A stretch of 63,703 nt of DNA, taken from NCBI GenBank assembly GCA_016342655.1, contig JAEINL010000013.1, forward strand, positions 1 through 63,703. The letters run 5' to 3'. The notes beneath the pieces are model-generated. The model was not told the DNA's origin and did no database searches. It saw nothing but the letters and a program-made list of their open reading frames with translations. The translations under genes and the position numbers were made by a program. Position 1 is the first letter of the stretch; each line of letters opens with the position of its first letter. The DNA is from Sphaerochaeta sp. (lineage in GTDB: Bacteria > Spirochaetota > Spirochaetia > Sphaerochaetales > Sphaerochaetaceae). Positions 35,326 to 43,394 of this stretch are shown piece by piece.

Positions 35326-38300
35326 TTACACCTTATTCCGTTCATCATACATAATATTTGATTGTTTCAGAAGCCTGTTTGTGTCCATGTTCCATCCCGT
35401 TGTGGCCCATTCCGGTTCCTTGGTAAACATCTTGGTACAGTAGATAGTAGTGGTATTCTCTTTATCCACTGTTACCAGAGCTAGAACATACTGATCAGGG
35501 ATATTCAAGGCTGTCATGATTTCATTTCTGCTTATCGTGACAGTGCCTTCATGTTCCAGGCTTCTCCCCTTCACTTCAATACACCTGAGCGTATGATTGC
35601 CCTTCTGCAATTCCTTTGGCACCTTTGACTCAATATCATACCCCAGATTTTGCTTGCTGACATCAATGGGTTTAAAACCCAATCGACGCTCTATCTCCAT
35701 AACTGCAGTCATGGCTGCGTGCTCAATTGCTTGCTTATCCACACCATATTTTGGTTCATTTTCCATGATCTCATCAGGTAGCAAAAGTAATTTCCTGGGA
35801 ATTACCAAAGCTGTGGCAAGTAGAAGAGGGGGAACCGGAGAAAGTTGCTTTTCCTTCTCTAATTCATGTAACCTAACCTTCATTCTTTGAGCCAATTCAT
35901 CAGCCCTCTGCTGGGCTTGCTGTGCATTCAGGTCACCTATTGAGGTCTTCCCTCTCATTTGTTTTTCCCGAAGCTGGGCAGCCCTTCCATCCCAATATTG
36001 GATTTCCGCTGTCAACCGTTTTTCAACTTCAACTTGGATTTTTTCCACCTGAGAAACCCTCATGGTGCGAACATCCTCATACTGTTGGGGAATAATTGAG
36101 GTGATCGCATATTTGCGTGCCAGTTGCTCAATATCCTGACTAAGCCAGGGCAACCTTTTCATGAGAGCATCTATCTGTGGTTTCAGCTCTTCCTCTACTG
36201 GTTCGTAATCAATATATGGTGCAAATCCGGCATTTACAGGATCGCCATGCTCGGACAATTCAATGAATTGTAATAGTCGTGATACTACCCTGCGCCTTCC
36301 CTGAATTTGGACATTGTCTTGAACCGCAGTGTCCAGATAGCATAACACCCTAGGTTCATCGGTCGTATCATTAGGGTCGATAAAGATAGTTCCCAGTGAA
36401 AACAATCCCCCGAATTTTTCCTGTATAAAATTGGTTATGGTATCGAGCAAGGGATGCCCAGGACAAATTAAATCAGCAACAGGTTTTCCCTCGACACTGA
36501 TATTTTCCTTCGAGAAGCAAATCCTTTCATATTTGGTAAGAACCTGTTTGTCCCTGTCAAATTTCTCGGAAACCTGACGAAGCACTGCAGGAACCCTGGT
36601 TATCTCAAATCGGTCAGACTCACGGGAATACAGGGTTCCACCCAATACGGAAAAAGCTCCCATAAAAAAGCTCTTGATATAGAAAGGCTGAAGCCGTCTT
36701 GCATTCATCCGTTCCATCTCTTCCTTGACCCTCAGGACCGTTGAGACATCCATCACTTCCTTTGACAAAGCCCGTTGGTCTAGCAAGCCAAGAAGATAGT
36801 CTTTGTCCAATGCTCGGTCTACAACAGTATTAAGACGAGCTTTTACCTTAGGATCATTCCCATAGCGGATAGCCTCCACCAATAGTTCCCTCAAAGGTTT
36901 GTCATCGAACATTACCTTACCCAGGATATCGTATACCTGACCTCCGAGTGCCTGTTTTTCCTGCTCCAATTTCTGGAATAAGCGGTCAAACACCTGTCCT
37001 TCCCTGGTATCCTTGGCTATGATGTTCCACAGATAGCAGACTTCTGTCTGCCCTATACGGTGAATTCTCCCGAAACGCTGTTCCAAACGGTTTGGGTTCC
37101 AGGGGAGGTCATAGTTAATCATCAGATGGGCACGTTGCAAGTTGATACCCTCCCCCGCTGCATCTGTTGCCACCAGGACCAACGTATCCTTGTCTTGTTT
37201 GAATTGGGCTTCTATATGCCTCCGGTTTTCCCTGGGCATACCACCCTTGATAGAAACGACAGCTTCAGGGTTACCAAGCAAGGTCCCGATTCTTGAAACC
37301 AAATAGTTCAAGGTGTCCTTGTGCTCGGTGAAAATGATTACTTTCTCCCTTTTGCCGTTTTCATTGAACATGCAACTGGTTTCCTGGAGCAATTTGGATA
37401 CTTCATCCCATTTATGGTCTGTTTTACTCGACCGTAAGGCAAAGGCTTCTTCCTCGAGACCTCTGAGAATTGCAATCTCTTCCTCCATCTCCTGTAAAGT
37501 GGCAGAGGCGGTAGCTTCATCGAGCATCTCTTCCTCGAAGCTCTCATACTCGTTTTCGGGGGCATCCTCCATGTCTTCCAACTGGTCTTCGGTAATTCCG
37601 AAGCCATTGGTATCAATGTTGTTCTGTAATTCTTCTGCACGCTTCGTCAGACGATCACGTCTTCTCATGATTGACTGATAGATTGCTTCAGGAGAAGAAG
37701 CCAGTCGTCGTTGCAGAATTGTCAAGGCAAAGCCCACGGCTTGCTTCTTGTCATTTTTCAACCGGTCGGCACGGTTGAACTGATCCCTGACATAATTGGT
37801 GACAGCCTCATAGAGGTCTTGTTCCAAAGGGGAAAGTGAGTAATTGATCGTAACCGAAATCCGTTCAGGAAACAGCGGGGTGCCATCGAACTTGAGCAGC
37901 TCCTCTTTGACCAACCTCCTCATGACATCGGAAACGTCGACTGTGCCCATTTTGTTCTTAGGGTGGAACTGGAACCTATCATCGTCTATCAATCGCATGA
38001 ATTGTTGAAATTCAGCTTCCTTGCCATTATGAGGGGTAGCCGTAAGAAGCAGGAAATGCCGTGTCCTTCTCCCAAGAAGTTCACCAAGGTGATACCGTTT
38101 CGTATACTTGATTTTTTGGCCGGTAACCGAGGCTGAAAGCTTATGGGCTTCATCGACCACAATAAGGTCCCAATCGGCAGCCTCAATCTTTTTTTGGACA
38201 TATTCATCCCTGGAAAGTTTGTCCAGCCTGGCTATCAATCGGTTGTGCTCAACGAACGCATTCCCTGTCGCTGCACCTTCCAGCATATCATTGGTCAGAA

Positions 38301-38838
38301 TCTCAAAGTGTAGATTGAATTTTTGGTACAGCTCATCCTGCCATTGCTCAGCTAGATTCCCAGGACAAACTATCATGCAACGTTGGACATCTCCCCGGAT
38401 AATCAGTTCTTTCAACAGCAAACCCGTCATGATGGTTTTACCCGCTCCAGGGTCATCAGCAAGTACGTAACGCAAGGGATGCTTGTTAAGCATCTTTTCA
38501 TAGACTGCAGTTATCTGATGGGGCAATGGCTCGATAGCTGAGGTATGTACGGCAAGGTAAGGGTCAAACAGATAGGCCAGTCCAATCCGTGTAGCTTCGG
38601 ATGCAAGAATGAAATCTGATGCGTCAGCAGAGAATGTTAGTTGTTCATTTGCCTCAACCACTGAACAAGACAGAACATCTCCCTCATACATAAGCTGCTG
38701 GTCAACTGTACCATCTATCTTTTTATAGGTGATTTCACAGGCAGTCGTTCCAAATGGTTGAGTACTAAGAACCAAAACTCTTCCTTCAGGACTTATCCCT
38801 GTAACATAAATACCTGGCAAGAAATCTTGTATATTCAT
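35326..38838 (-). CDS. SNF2-type helicase with C-terminal DUF3883-like nuclease domain
   Basis: An 1170-residue superfamily 2 protein. Helicase motifs: Walker A LADDPGAGKTIM (128-135), DEAH box VVDEAHKLSAS (229-232), TATPHNGKEAEF, and the C-terminal lobe VLVATDAAGEGINLQ with QRFGRIHRIGQ. A coiled acidic linker (about 410-460) separates the lobes. The last ~120 residues look like DUF3883, an Mrr-like fold with GYDIES and RCIEVKGR (E-x-K core), so DNA cleavage is possible. It resembles the DrmD/HepA-like helicases of DISARM-type loci. First gene of the leftward defence operon. Confidence 0.93.
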   Translation of the reverse strand: MNIQDFLPGIYVTGISPEGRVLVLSTQPFGTTACEITYKKIDGTVDQQLMYEGDVLSCSVVEANEQLTFSADASDFILASEATRIGLAYLFDPYLAVHTSAIEPLPHQITAVYEKMLNKHPLRYVLADDPGAGKTIMTGLLLKELIIRGDVQRCMIVCPGNLAEQWQDELYQKFNLHFEILTNDMLEGAATGNAFVEHNRLIARLDKLSRDEYVQKKIEAADWDLIVVDEAHKLSASVTGQKIKYTKRYHLGELLGRRTRHFLLLTATPHNGKEAEFQQFMRLIDDDRFQFHPKNKMGTVDVSDVMRRLVKEELLKFDGTPLFPERISVTINYSLSPLEQDLYEAVTNYVRDQFNRADRLKNDKKQAVGFALTILQRRLASSPEAIYQSIMRRRDRLTKRAEELQNNIDTNGFGITEDQLEDMEDAPENEYESFEEEMLDEATASATLQEMEEEIAILRGLEEEAFALRSSKTDHKWDEVSKLLQETSCMFNENGKREKVIIFTEHKDTLNYLVSRIGTLLGNPEAVVSIKGGMPRENRRHIEAQFKQDKDTLVLVATDAAGEGINLQRAHLMINYDLPWNPNRLEQRFGRIHRIGQTEVCYLWNIIAKDTREGQVFDRLFQKLEQEKQALGGQVYDILGKVMFDDKPLRELLVEAIRYGNDPKVKARLNTVVDRALDKDYLLGLLDQRALSKEVMDVSTVLRVKEEMERMNARRLQPFYIKSFFMGAFSVLGGTLYSRESDRFEITRVPAVLRQVSEKFDRDKQVLTKYERICFSKENISVEGKPVADLICPGHPLLDTITNFIQEKFGGLFSLGTIFIDPNDTTDEPRVLCYLDTAVQDNVQIQGRRRVVSRLLQFIELSEHGDPVNAGFAPYIDYEPVEEELKPQIDALMKRLPWLSQDIEQLARKYAITSIIPQQYEDVRTMRVSQVEKIQVEVEKRLTAEIQYWDGRAAQLREKQMRGKTSIGDLNAQQAQQRADELAQRMKVRLHELEKEKQLSPVPPLLLATALVIPRKLLLLPDEIMENEPKYGVDKQAIEHAAMTAVMEIERRLGFKPIDVSKQNLGYDIESKVPKELQKGNHTLRCIEVKGRSLEHEGTVTISRNEIMTALNIPDQYVLALVTVDKENTTTIYCTKMFTKEPEWATTGWNMDTNRLLKQSNIMYDERNKV

Positions 38839-39264
38839 TGAAACTCAAGCACTCCCTTTGTGTTTTTCGCATTGGCGATAAGCAGTTTGTAGAGGATTGG
38901 TGGAGGTTAGCAAAACCAAAGCCTAAAATACGTTACTGATACTATACAATACTTTTAGTGACAAATGTCAAAGTATTCTCATCCAAAAACCATAAATGTC
39001 GCTGATTATAGATAAGAATCAAATAACATTGCATGATTTATCAGAGTGATGACTCACAAAATACATAGGTTTTTCCCTTCTGTCACAGACTTGGTACAAA
39101 AATATATTTCTTGTCTTATGGTACAGACTCTGTTAACCTTGGGTATCAATGCAAACTGACATATATCTATTTCCTTCTAAGCTCACTCTAAAGGTCATTT
39201 ACTTAAAGAAATTTTGTGTGTTTCATGATACTAAAAGTATCATTAAGTTCTAAAAAGGAGATCA
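38839..39264. promoter_or_regulatory. Divergent promoter region of the defence island
   Basis: AT-rich 426-nt gap between the helicase operon (leftward) and the GIY-YIG gene (rightward). No reading frame of note. It holds a perfect palindrome at 39225-39243 and a second, imperfect copy of its core at 38941-38960. These should control both directions. No regulator gene with a recognisable helix-turn-helix lies in the island, so the repressor is either one of the cargo proteins or chromosomal. Confidence 0.6.
39225..39243. promoter_or_regulatory. Operator palindrome
   Basis: ATGATACT-AAA-AGTATCAT, perfect 8-bp arms and 3-bp spacer, ending 25 nt before the GIY-YIG start. The core ACTAAAAGTAT recurs reversed at 38949-38959 (ATACTTTTAGT), with GATACTA beside it at 38938-38944, near the helicase start. 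Confidence 0.65.
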
Positions 39265-39267
39265 ATG

Positions 39268-40008
39268 ATGGTCAATGAGGTACAGGAATTTCCACAAGAA
39301 GTAATTGAACAGTTAGGGTACTATGTGTATCGATTAGTTGATCCAAGAAATGGAGAGACTTTCTATGTCGGGAAGGGTCAAGGAAATCGAATATTTGACC
39401 ATATCAAAGGGAAACTCCCTGAAAAAGAATTTGACAATCTATCTGCGAAGATGCAGATAATCCATGGGATCCATAATGCAGGTCTTGAAGTGATCCATAT
39501 CATACATCTCCACAAGCTAACCGAAACGGAAGCTGATAAAGTTGAAGCAGCACTAATTGATGCTTATTACGGATTATCAAATCTCCAAAAAGGAATGGGG
39601 AGCAGGGACTTTGGGCCTATGAATTCTCAAGAAATAATTAATCTTTATGCTGCACCGGAGGCTGTGATTATTCATAAAGTAATATTGATAACAATCAATC
39701 GGACTGCGTCAGAGCTTGAATACTACAATGCAACAAGGGCTGCTTGGAAACTTACTATAGAAAGAGCTCAAAGTAATGAATATGTTCTTGCTGTAGAACG
39801 AGGCTTAATCGTTGATGTATTTAAGCCTACTGAATGGAAAATTGCATTGGTTAACGATTTCCCTGAAATTGGAGAGGATCGGCCTGATAGAATAGGCTTT
39901 ATCGGAGTAAGAGCAGATGATTCTGTTCTGGCTCAATATGTCAATAAACGAGTACCTGAAAAATATCGTAAAAGAGGAGCTGCTAATCCAGTCAAATATA
40001 GCTATTAA
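39268..40008 (+). CDS. GIY-YIG domain protein (LEM-3-like)
   Basis: A 246-residue protein. The N-terminal GIY-YIG nuclease core is visible: GYYVYRLVDPRNGETFYVGKGQGNRIFDH (YVY and YVG stand for GIY and YIG), with a later glutamate in KVEAALIDAYYGL as in the LEM-3-type branch. The C-terminal half (from about residue 130) is unassigned and may bind DNA or a partner. ATG 39268 is 7 nt from AAGGAG; ATG 39265 is only 4 nt away. Divergent from the helicase operon and followed by the ApeA-like gene 57 nt later. Likely a DNA nuclease; specificity unknown. Confidence 0.82.
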   Translation: MVNEVQEFPQEVIEQLGYYVYRLVDPRNGETFYVGKGQGNRIFDHIKGKLPEKEFDNLSAKMQIIHGIHNAGLEVIHIIHLHKLTETEADKVEAALIDAYYGLSNLQKGMGSRDFGPMNSQEIINLYAAPEAVIIHKVILITINRTASELEYYNATRAAWKLTIERAQSNEYVLAVERGLIVDVFKPTEWKIALVNDFPEIGEDRPDRIGFIGVRADDSVLAQYVNKRVPEKYRKRGAANPVKYSY

Positions 40009-40065
40009 ATACATCTTGTAACTGAGGTTATTATGGTGCCAAGACCAGAACAATAAATCTGGAGA

Positions 40066-41547
40066 ATGGATAATGAAGATTGTATTTCCCCTTTTAGTAT
40101 TTATAATAATGAATACCACAGAGGAATAAGCAAGGAGTTAAAGGTGCGAATAAAAGAAGAAATACGCAAAGCCGGATATTTCTGGCTTCCATCAAACCCA
40201 GAAAGGAAAATTCCTGGAACACTAAGCATTACAGACGGTGGAAACATTGAGCTTGAAGTAGTCGGGCTGTTCGATGAAAGTATTGAAGGATTAAATAGAG
40301 CTTTTGCTGGAAAGAATGAATTAGATAGAATTATTGGAAATATTGAGAAACACGGCCTTGTTACATTAGATGATTGTTTCTATAAAAATCTAGCCTTCCC
40401 CACTGGAGGTATTTCCAGGTCAACCATTCATGTTAATAAGGCCTTTATTGGCTATGCTTACGATGAAAAAGAGAATGTCATGTTTAATACATTTGAGTTC
40501 TCCGTTGAAGGAATTGATGAGTGGGTTGGTATAAGTGGCATACTTGTCAAACATATGTTAGAAAATCGAACTGCTTCTATTACATATGCCCCTCCAGAAG
40601 AGATATCTATGTATCTGAATAATGGGATGACATTACTCATCACATTTTCGTGGACTCTCCCAGGATGTCCAACTCAGAAAGAAGCCAAACTAACACAAAA
40701 GATCTATTTTAAACTTAAATCAGAAAGAGAAACTACTTTTACTGACTTTATCTCAACTTCCTATAAAATTACAACATTTATTGGTTTTGCTATCGACAGA
40801 ACTGTTTGTATAGATAGTATAACAGCAACCTCGGATAAAATTCAGCGAGAAATTAGCAACGGTGAATCAATTACAGTTCCTATTTCAATTTACTATCCAA
40901 GCCTACCCTACACAAAAGATGTGCCAAAGATTGATAAGTATAGAATGCTATTTACCTATGGTCAAATAAGAGATAATGCAGAAGGAATAATCAATAACTG
41001 GATTGATGCTTATGATACTATTGATCCAGCCTTAAATTTGTATTTTTCTGTTAAGACAGGTGCTCATAAATACATAGATGGGAAATTCTTAGCATTAGCC
41101 CAAGGACTTGAAACTTACCACCGGAGAACTTCTACTCAGATGTCAATGGATGAAAAAGCATATCAAAAGCTTTCAGCAATGCTAATAGACCAATGCCCGG
41201 AAAAGCACAAACAATGGCTATCAGGGAGACTTCAACACGGAAATGAATTAAGCCTTGTAAAAAGAATTAAAAGCATAATCGAGCCATTTGAAGACATTCT
41301 TGGAACGAGTAGAGAACAGAAGAACCTAATAAGATCTATTGTCGACACGAGAAACTATCTTACTCATTATGACAGAACCAATAAGTCAATGGTTGCTATA
41401 AGGGGAGAGTTATGGGTACTCTGTCAGAAAATGGAAGCAATTTTCCAACTCCATCTTCTCCAAGTATTGGGATTTTCAGAACCTGAAGTTAAATCCATTT
41501 TTGAAAACAGCTCTGAACTTCAGCAAAAGCTAAATCAAAACAGATAG
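40066..41547 (+). CDS. ApeA-like HEPN abortive-infection protein
   Basis: A 493-residue protein resembling ApeA, an antiphage protein with an N-terminal beta-rich sensor domain and a C-terminal HEPN ribonuclease. Here residues ~1-310 are beta-rich and start with GYFWLPSNPERKIPGTLSI (ApeA N-terminal type), and the HEPN motif is DTRNYLTHYD (RNYLTH 429-434, Rx4H). A helical stretch with LAQGLETYHRR precedes it, typical of ApeA-like HEPN. ApeA proteins are thought to cut host RNA on infection. ATG 40066 has GGAG almost touching it, a weak start. Probably transcribed with the GIY-YIG gene. Confidence 0.82.
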   Translation: MDNEDCISPFSIYNNEYHRGISKELKVRIKEEIRKAGYFWLPSNPERKIPGTLSITDGGNIELEVVGLFDESIEGLNRAFAGKNELDRIIGNIEKHGLVTLDDCFYKNLAFPTGGISRSTIHVNKAFIGYAYDEKENVMFNTFEFSVEGIDEWVGISGILVKHMLENRTASITYAPPEEISMYLNNGMTLLITFSWTLPGCPTQKEAKLTQKIYFKLKSERETTFTDFISTSYKITTFIGFAIDRTVCIDSITATSDKIQREISNGESITVPISIYYPSLPYTKDVPKIDKYRMLFTYGQIRDNAEGIINNWIDAYDTIDPALNLYFSVKTGAHKYIDGKFLALAQGLETYHRRTSTQMSMDEKAYQKLSAMLIDQCPEKHKQWLSGRLQHGNELSLVKRIKSIIEPFEDILGTSREQKNLIRSIVDTRNYLTHYDRTNKSMVAIRGELWVLCQKMEAIFQLHLLQVLGFSEPEVKSIFENSSELQQKLNQNR

Positions 41548-41762
41548 AAACAATTTATGAATAAGTAACTCGACCTCGCCCTTACTCTGACAAAAACTGT
41601 ACCAAAATGCCGTGAAATGTACCAACACAAGAGGTATGACGAAGTTTTATAGTGTTCCATAATGCTTTACAAAACATATAATTGGGAACATTTTGAAACA
41701 AGATAGATGTGACCTAATGCACTCTCATATGCTATACTGCTAGAATTGAAAAGGAAGCGCAA

Positions 41763-42008
41763 ATGAACGATCAGCAACTTCACGATCAGAAACTGATAAA
41801 GATGATGGAAGATCATAGGAAGAACGGGACTCCGATAGTGGAGGCGGACAGCAAGGAGAAGCTCGAGGCTTTACTGGAAAAGAAAAGCAAAAATTCGAAG
41901 AGCAAAGAGCGATCATCCGGTCTCGGTCCAATAGCACAAGCAATGAGGGATCACCCTGGACTTACATCAGAGGAAGCGATCGAGATGGCAGAAGCGTTCG
42001 GCTTCTAA
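41763..42008 (+). CDS. Small unknown protein at island right end
   Basis: An 81-residue protein of unknown family: a charged, probably disordered Lys/Ser-rich middle (EALLEKKSKNSKSKERSSG) and a helical C terminus (AQAMRDHPGLTSEEAIEMAEAFGF) that looks like a small protein-binding motif. AAGGAAG lies 6-7 nt before ATG 41763, a good start. GC content is higher than that of the ApeA-like gene. It could be an antitoxin-like or regulatory peptide; nothing in the sequence proves it. Confidence 0.6.
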   Translation: MNDQQLHDQKLIKMMEDHRKNGTPIVEADSKEKLEALLEKKSKNSKSKERSSGLGPIAQAMRDHPGLTSEEAIEMAEAFGF

Positions 42009-42295
42009 AAAATCTGGGAATTACCTATACTGGGATCTGAAAAGTATCGAGATGAGTCGTTATGTTGGTATTGGCATAGGGAAAATGCACCGATTCTCTA
42101 TTGGATTGCATCTACACCTATACCAAGACGTTCTACACAGTCCCATAAAAACAATTCTTTTATATACAATATGTACATTTTAAATGTATGATTGGCACTA
42201 TGAATTAACAAGGAGAGTATTTCTTGAATGCTATCGAATATCTTTAGTATTTGGCATTAATGAATAGTGTGCACAGAAAGTACACAACCTAATGA

Positions 42296-42356
42296 AAAGG
42301 ATCTTCGTAACCAGTACTCAAATATCTAATTCAGTGACTGATTACGAAGATCCTTT
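42296..42356. terminator. 15-bp inverted repeat beside attR
   Basis: AAAGGATCTTCGTAA and TTACGAAGATCCTTT pair perfectly over 15 bp; inside, CAGT and ACTG extend the stem. The right arm is followed by TTTGTTC. It may end rightward transcription from the island or be a leftover recombination or replication structure. Confidence 0.45.
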
Positions 42357-42376
42357 GTTCTGATTACATTGCAGGT

Positions 42377-42477
42377 TCCCTTTTTTGGCTAAAGAAGTGG
42401 TTTGTTGTGTATCTCAGAAGCAAAGAAACGGATTTTCCGTACCGCGATGATACAAGTTGCTAAGGAACTCTCGAAAA
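42377..42477 (+). repeat. Attachment repeat, right copy (101 bp)
   Basis: Perfect copy of 25073-25173, but with only the last 14 nt of tRNA-Thr, so it cannot encode a tRNA. It marks the right edge (attR) of the island. The following 35 bp match the left copy at 27 positions. Confidence 0.92.
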
Positions 42478-42563
42478 TGACCGTGTCGGTGTTATCGTTT
42501 TCTTGTATCAAATATATTTGTAACCTTGAAAATATCAGTCTTTATGTACAACTAAACATCGGT

Positions 42564-42887
42564 TCAGGGATGTAGAAACTTTTGTTTTCCCATCGTCTGT
42601 TCGTAAGTTGGCAGCAAATCGATTTCTTTCTTGATAACCAGCTTCTCAGCTTCCAAAGCGACTTTTGTCTGCAGGTTGGCAAAGTATTCGTCACTGGCTC
42701 CGAAGTAGTGAGCAAGGCGCAGAGCGGTATCCATCGAGAGTTTTCTCCTGTTGGCGAGAATCTCCTGAATACGGCTTACCGGTACATCAATATCCTTTGC
42801 AAGCTTGTATGCACTGAGACCGAGGGGAACCATGAACTCTTCCTTCAGAAATTCCCCCACTGTTAAGGCTGGCATATAGTTGTCCAT
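42564..42887 (-). CDS. higA: HigA-type antitoxin
   Basis: A 107-residue XRE/HigA antitoxin (VapI group): VGEFLKEEFMVPLGLSAYKLAKDIDVPVSRIQEILANRRKLSMDTALRLAHYFGASDEYFANLQ is the classic helix-turn-helix. It should bind and neutralise the HigB toxin encoded 9 nt upstream and repress the promoter. Toxin-first order is the HigBA hallmark. It sits just outside the island's right repeat. Confidence 0.92.
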   Translation of the reverse strand: MDNYMPALTVGEFLKEEFMVPLGLSAYKLAKDIDVPVSRIQEILANRRKLSMDTALRLAHYFGASDEYFANLQTKVALEAEKLVIKKEIDLLPTYEQTMGKQKFLHP

Positions 42888-42896
42888 TGTGCTCTC

Positions 42897-43184
42897 CTAA
42901 TGGTAGTCGACTATCTCGACTTCGGTTGCAATACATTCCGTCTCATTCCAGACAAAACATATTCTCCATTGGTCATTGACCCTGATGCTGTGCTGACCTT
43001 TTCGCTTTCCCTTCAACTGTTCCAAACGGTTCCCCGGAGGGACATTCAGGTCACTGGTTCTCATAGCAATATCAATCGACCATAGTTTACGCCTAACGAT
43101 ACTCTGTACTTCCTTCGAAAACTTCCTGACAAATATCGATTGGAATATCCTTTCTGTATCCTTGTCGGCGAAACTCTTTATCAT
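42897..43184 (-). CDS. higB: HigB-type toxin (RelE superfamily)
   Basis: A 95-residue ribosome-dependent mRNA interferase by family: MIKSFADKDTERIF at the start, NRLEQLKGKRKGQHSIRVNDQWRICFVW in the core and EVEIVDYH at the end, all standard for HigB. The frame runs back to 43391, but ATG 43184 gives the family N terminus, so upstream residues are noncoding. The promoter palindromes lie right before this start. Confidence 0.92.
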   Translation of the reverse strand: MIKSFADKDTERIFQSIFVRKFSKEVQSIVRRKLWSIDIAMRTSDLNVPPGNRLEQLKGKRKGQHSIRVNDQWRICFVWNETECIATEVEIVDYH

Positions 43185-43191
43185 GTATGCA

Positions 43192-43229
43192 ATATACCTT
43201 AAGTGCGTATATACGTCAACAAGGTATAT
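43192..43229. promoter_or_regulatory. higBA operator palindromes
   Basis: Outer arms ATATACCTT (43192-43200) and AAGGTATAT (43221-43229) enclose a second palindrome CGTATATACG (43206-43215). They begin 8 nt upstream of the higB start, as expected for autoregulation by HigA. Confidence 0.65.
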
Positions 43230-43394
43230 GATGGGCATTAATATCAATTTTTTTGCTTTGAACATTGTTGAATCTGGACCTTTGGTATCAAAAAAAGGTC
43301 TTTTTGCATGCACAGTACGCATTGATACGTGCAACTCTCTTGATGGGCTCATCCCAACAATTTCATTGCGTCCTTTCTCGTACGCCTCCAAACA

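Larger units (their letters stand above)
25087..42477. mobile_element. Genomic island in tRNA-Thr carrying defence genes
   Basis: The segment between the two 101-bp direct repeats. It carries the SIR2/DUF499/DUF1156/helicase operon, GIY-YIG and ApeA-like genes and a small unknown gene. Base composition is uneven: the SIR2, 195-aa and ApeA-like genes are clearly AT-rich, while the helicase, methylase and DUF499 genes are closer to the chromosome, so the cargo is a mosaic. No integrase, excisionase or relaxase is visible; it must have been moved by an enzyme encoded elsewhere or has lost its own. Confidence 0.85.
42009..42563. other. Island right boundary, no gene
   Basis: Noncoding 555 nt. 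It holds a long inverted repeat (42296-42356), then the right attachment repeat (42377-42477) and its degenerate extension to 42512. The rest is AT-rich without a usable reading frame. Confidence 0.6.

Noticed and set aside
35326-38838. Complete DISARM locus
   Set aside because: The helicase resembles DrmD-type proteins, but no drmA (DUF1998 helicase), drmB or phospholipase D gene drmC is present.
25087-42477. Prophage
   Set aside because: No capsid, terminase, portal, tail or lysis genes and no integrase; the cargo is defence-like only.
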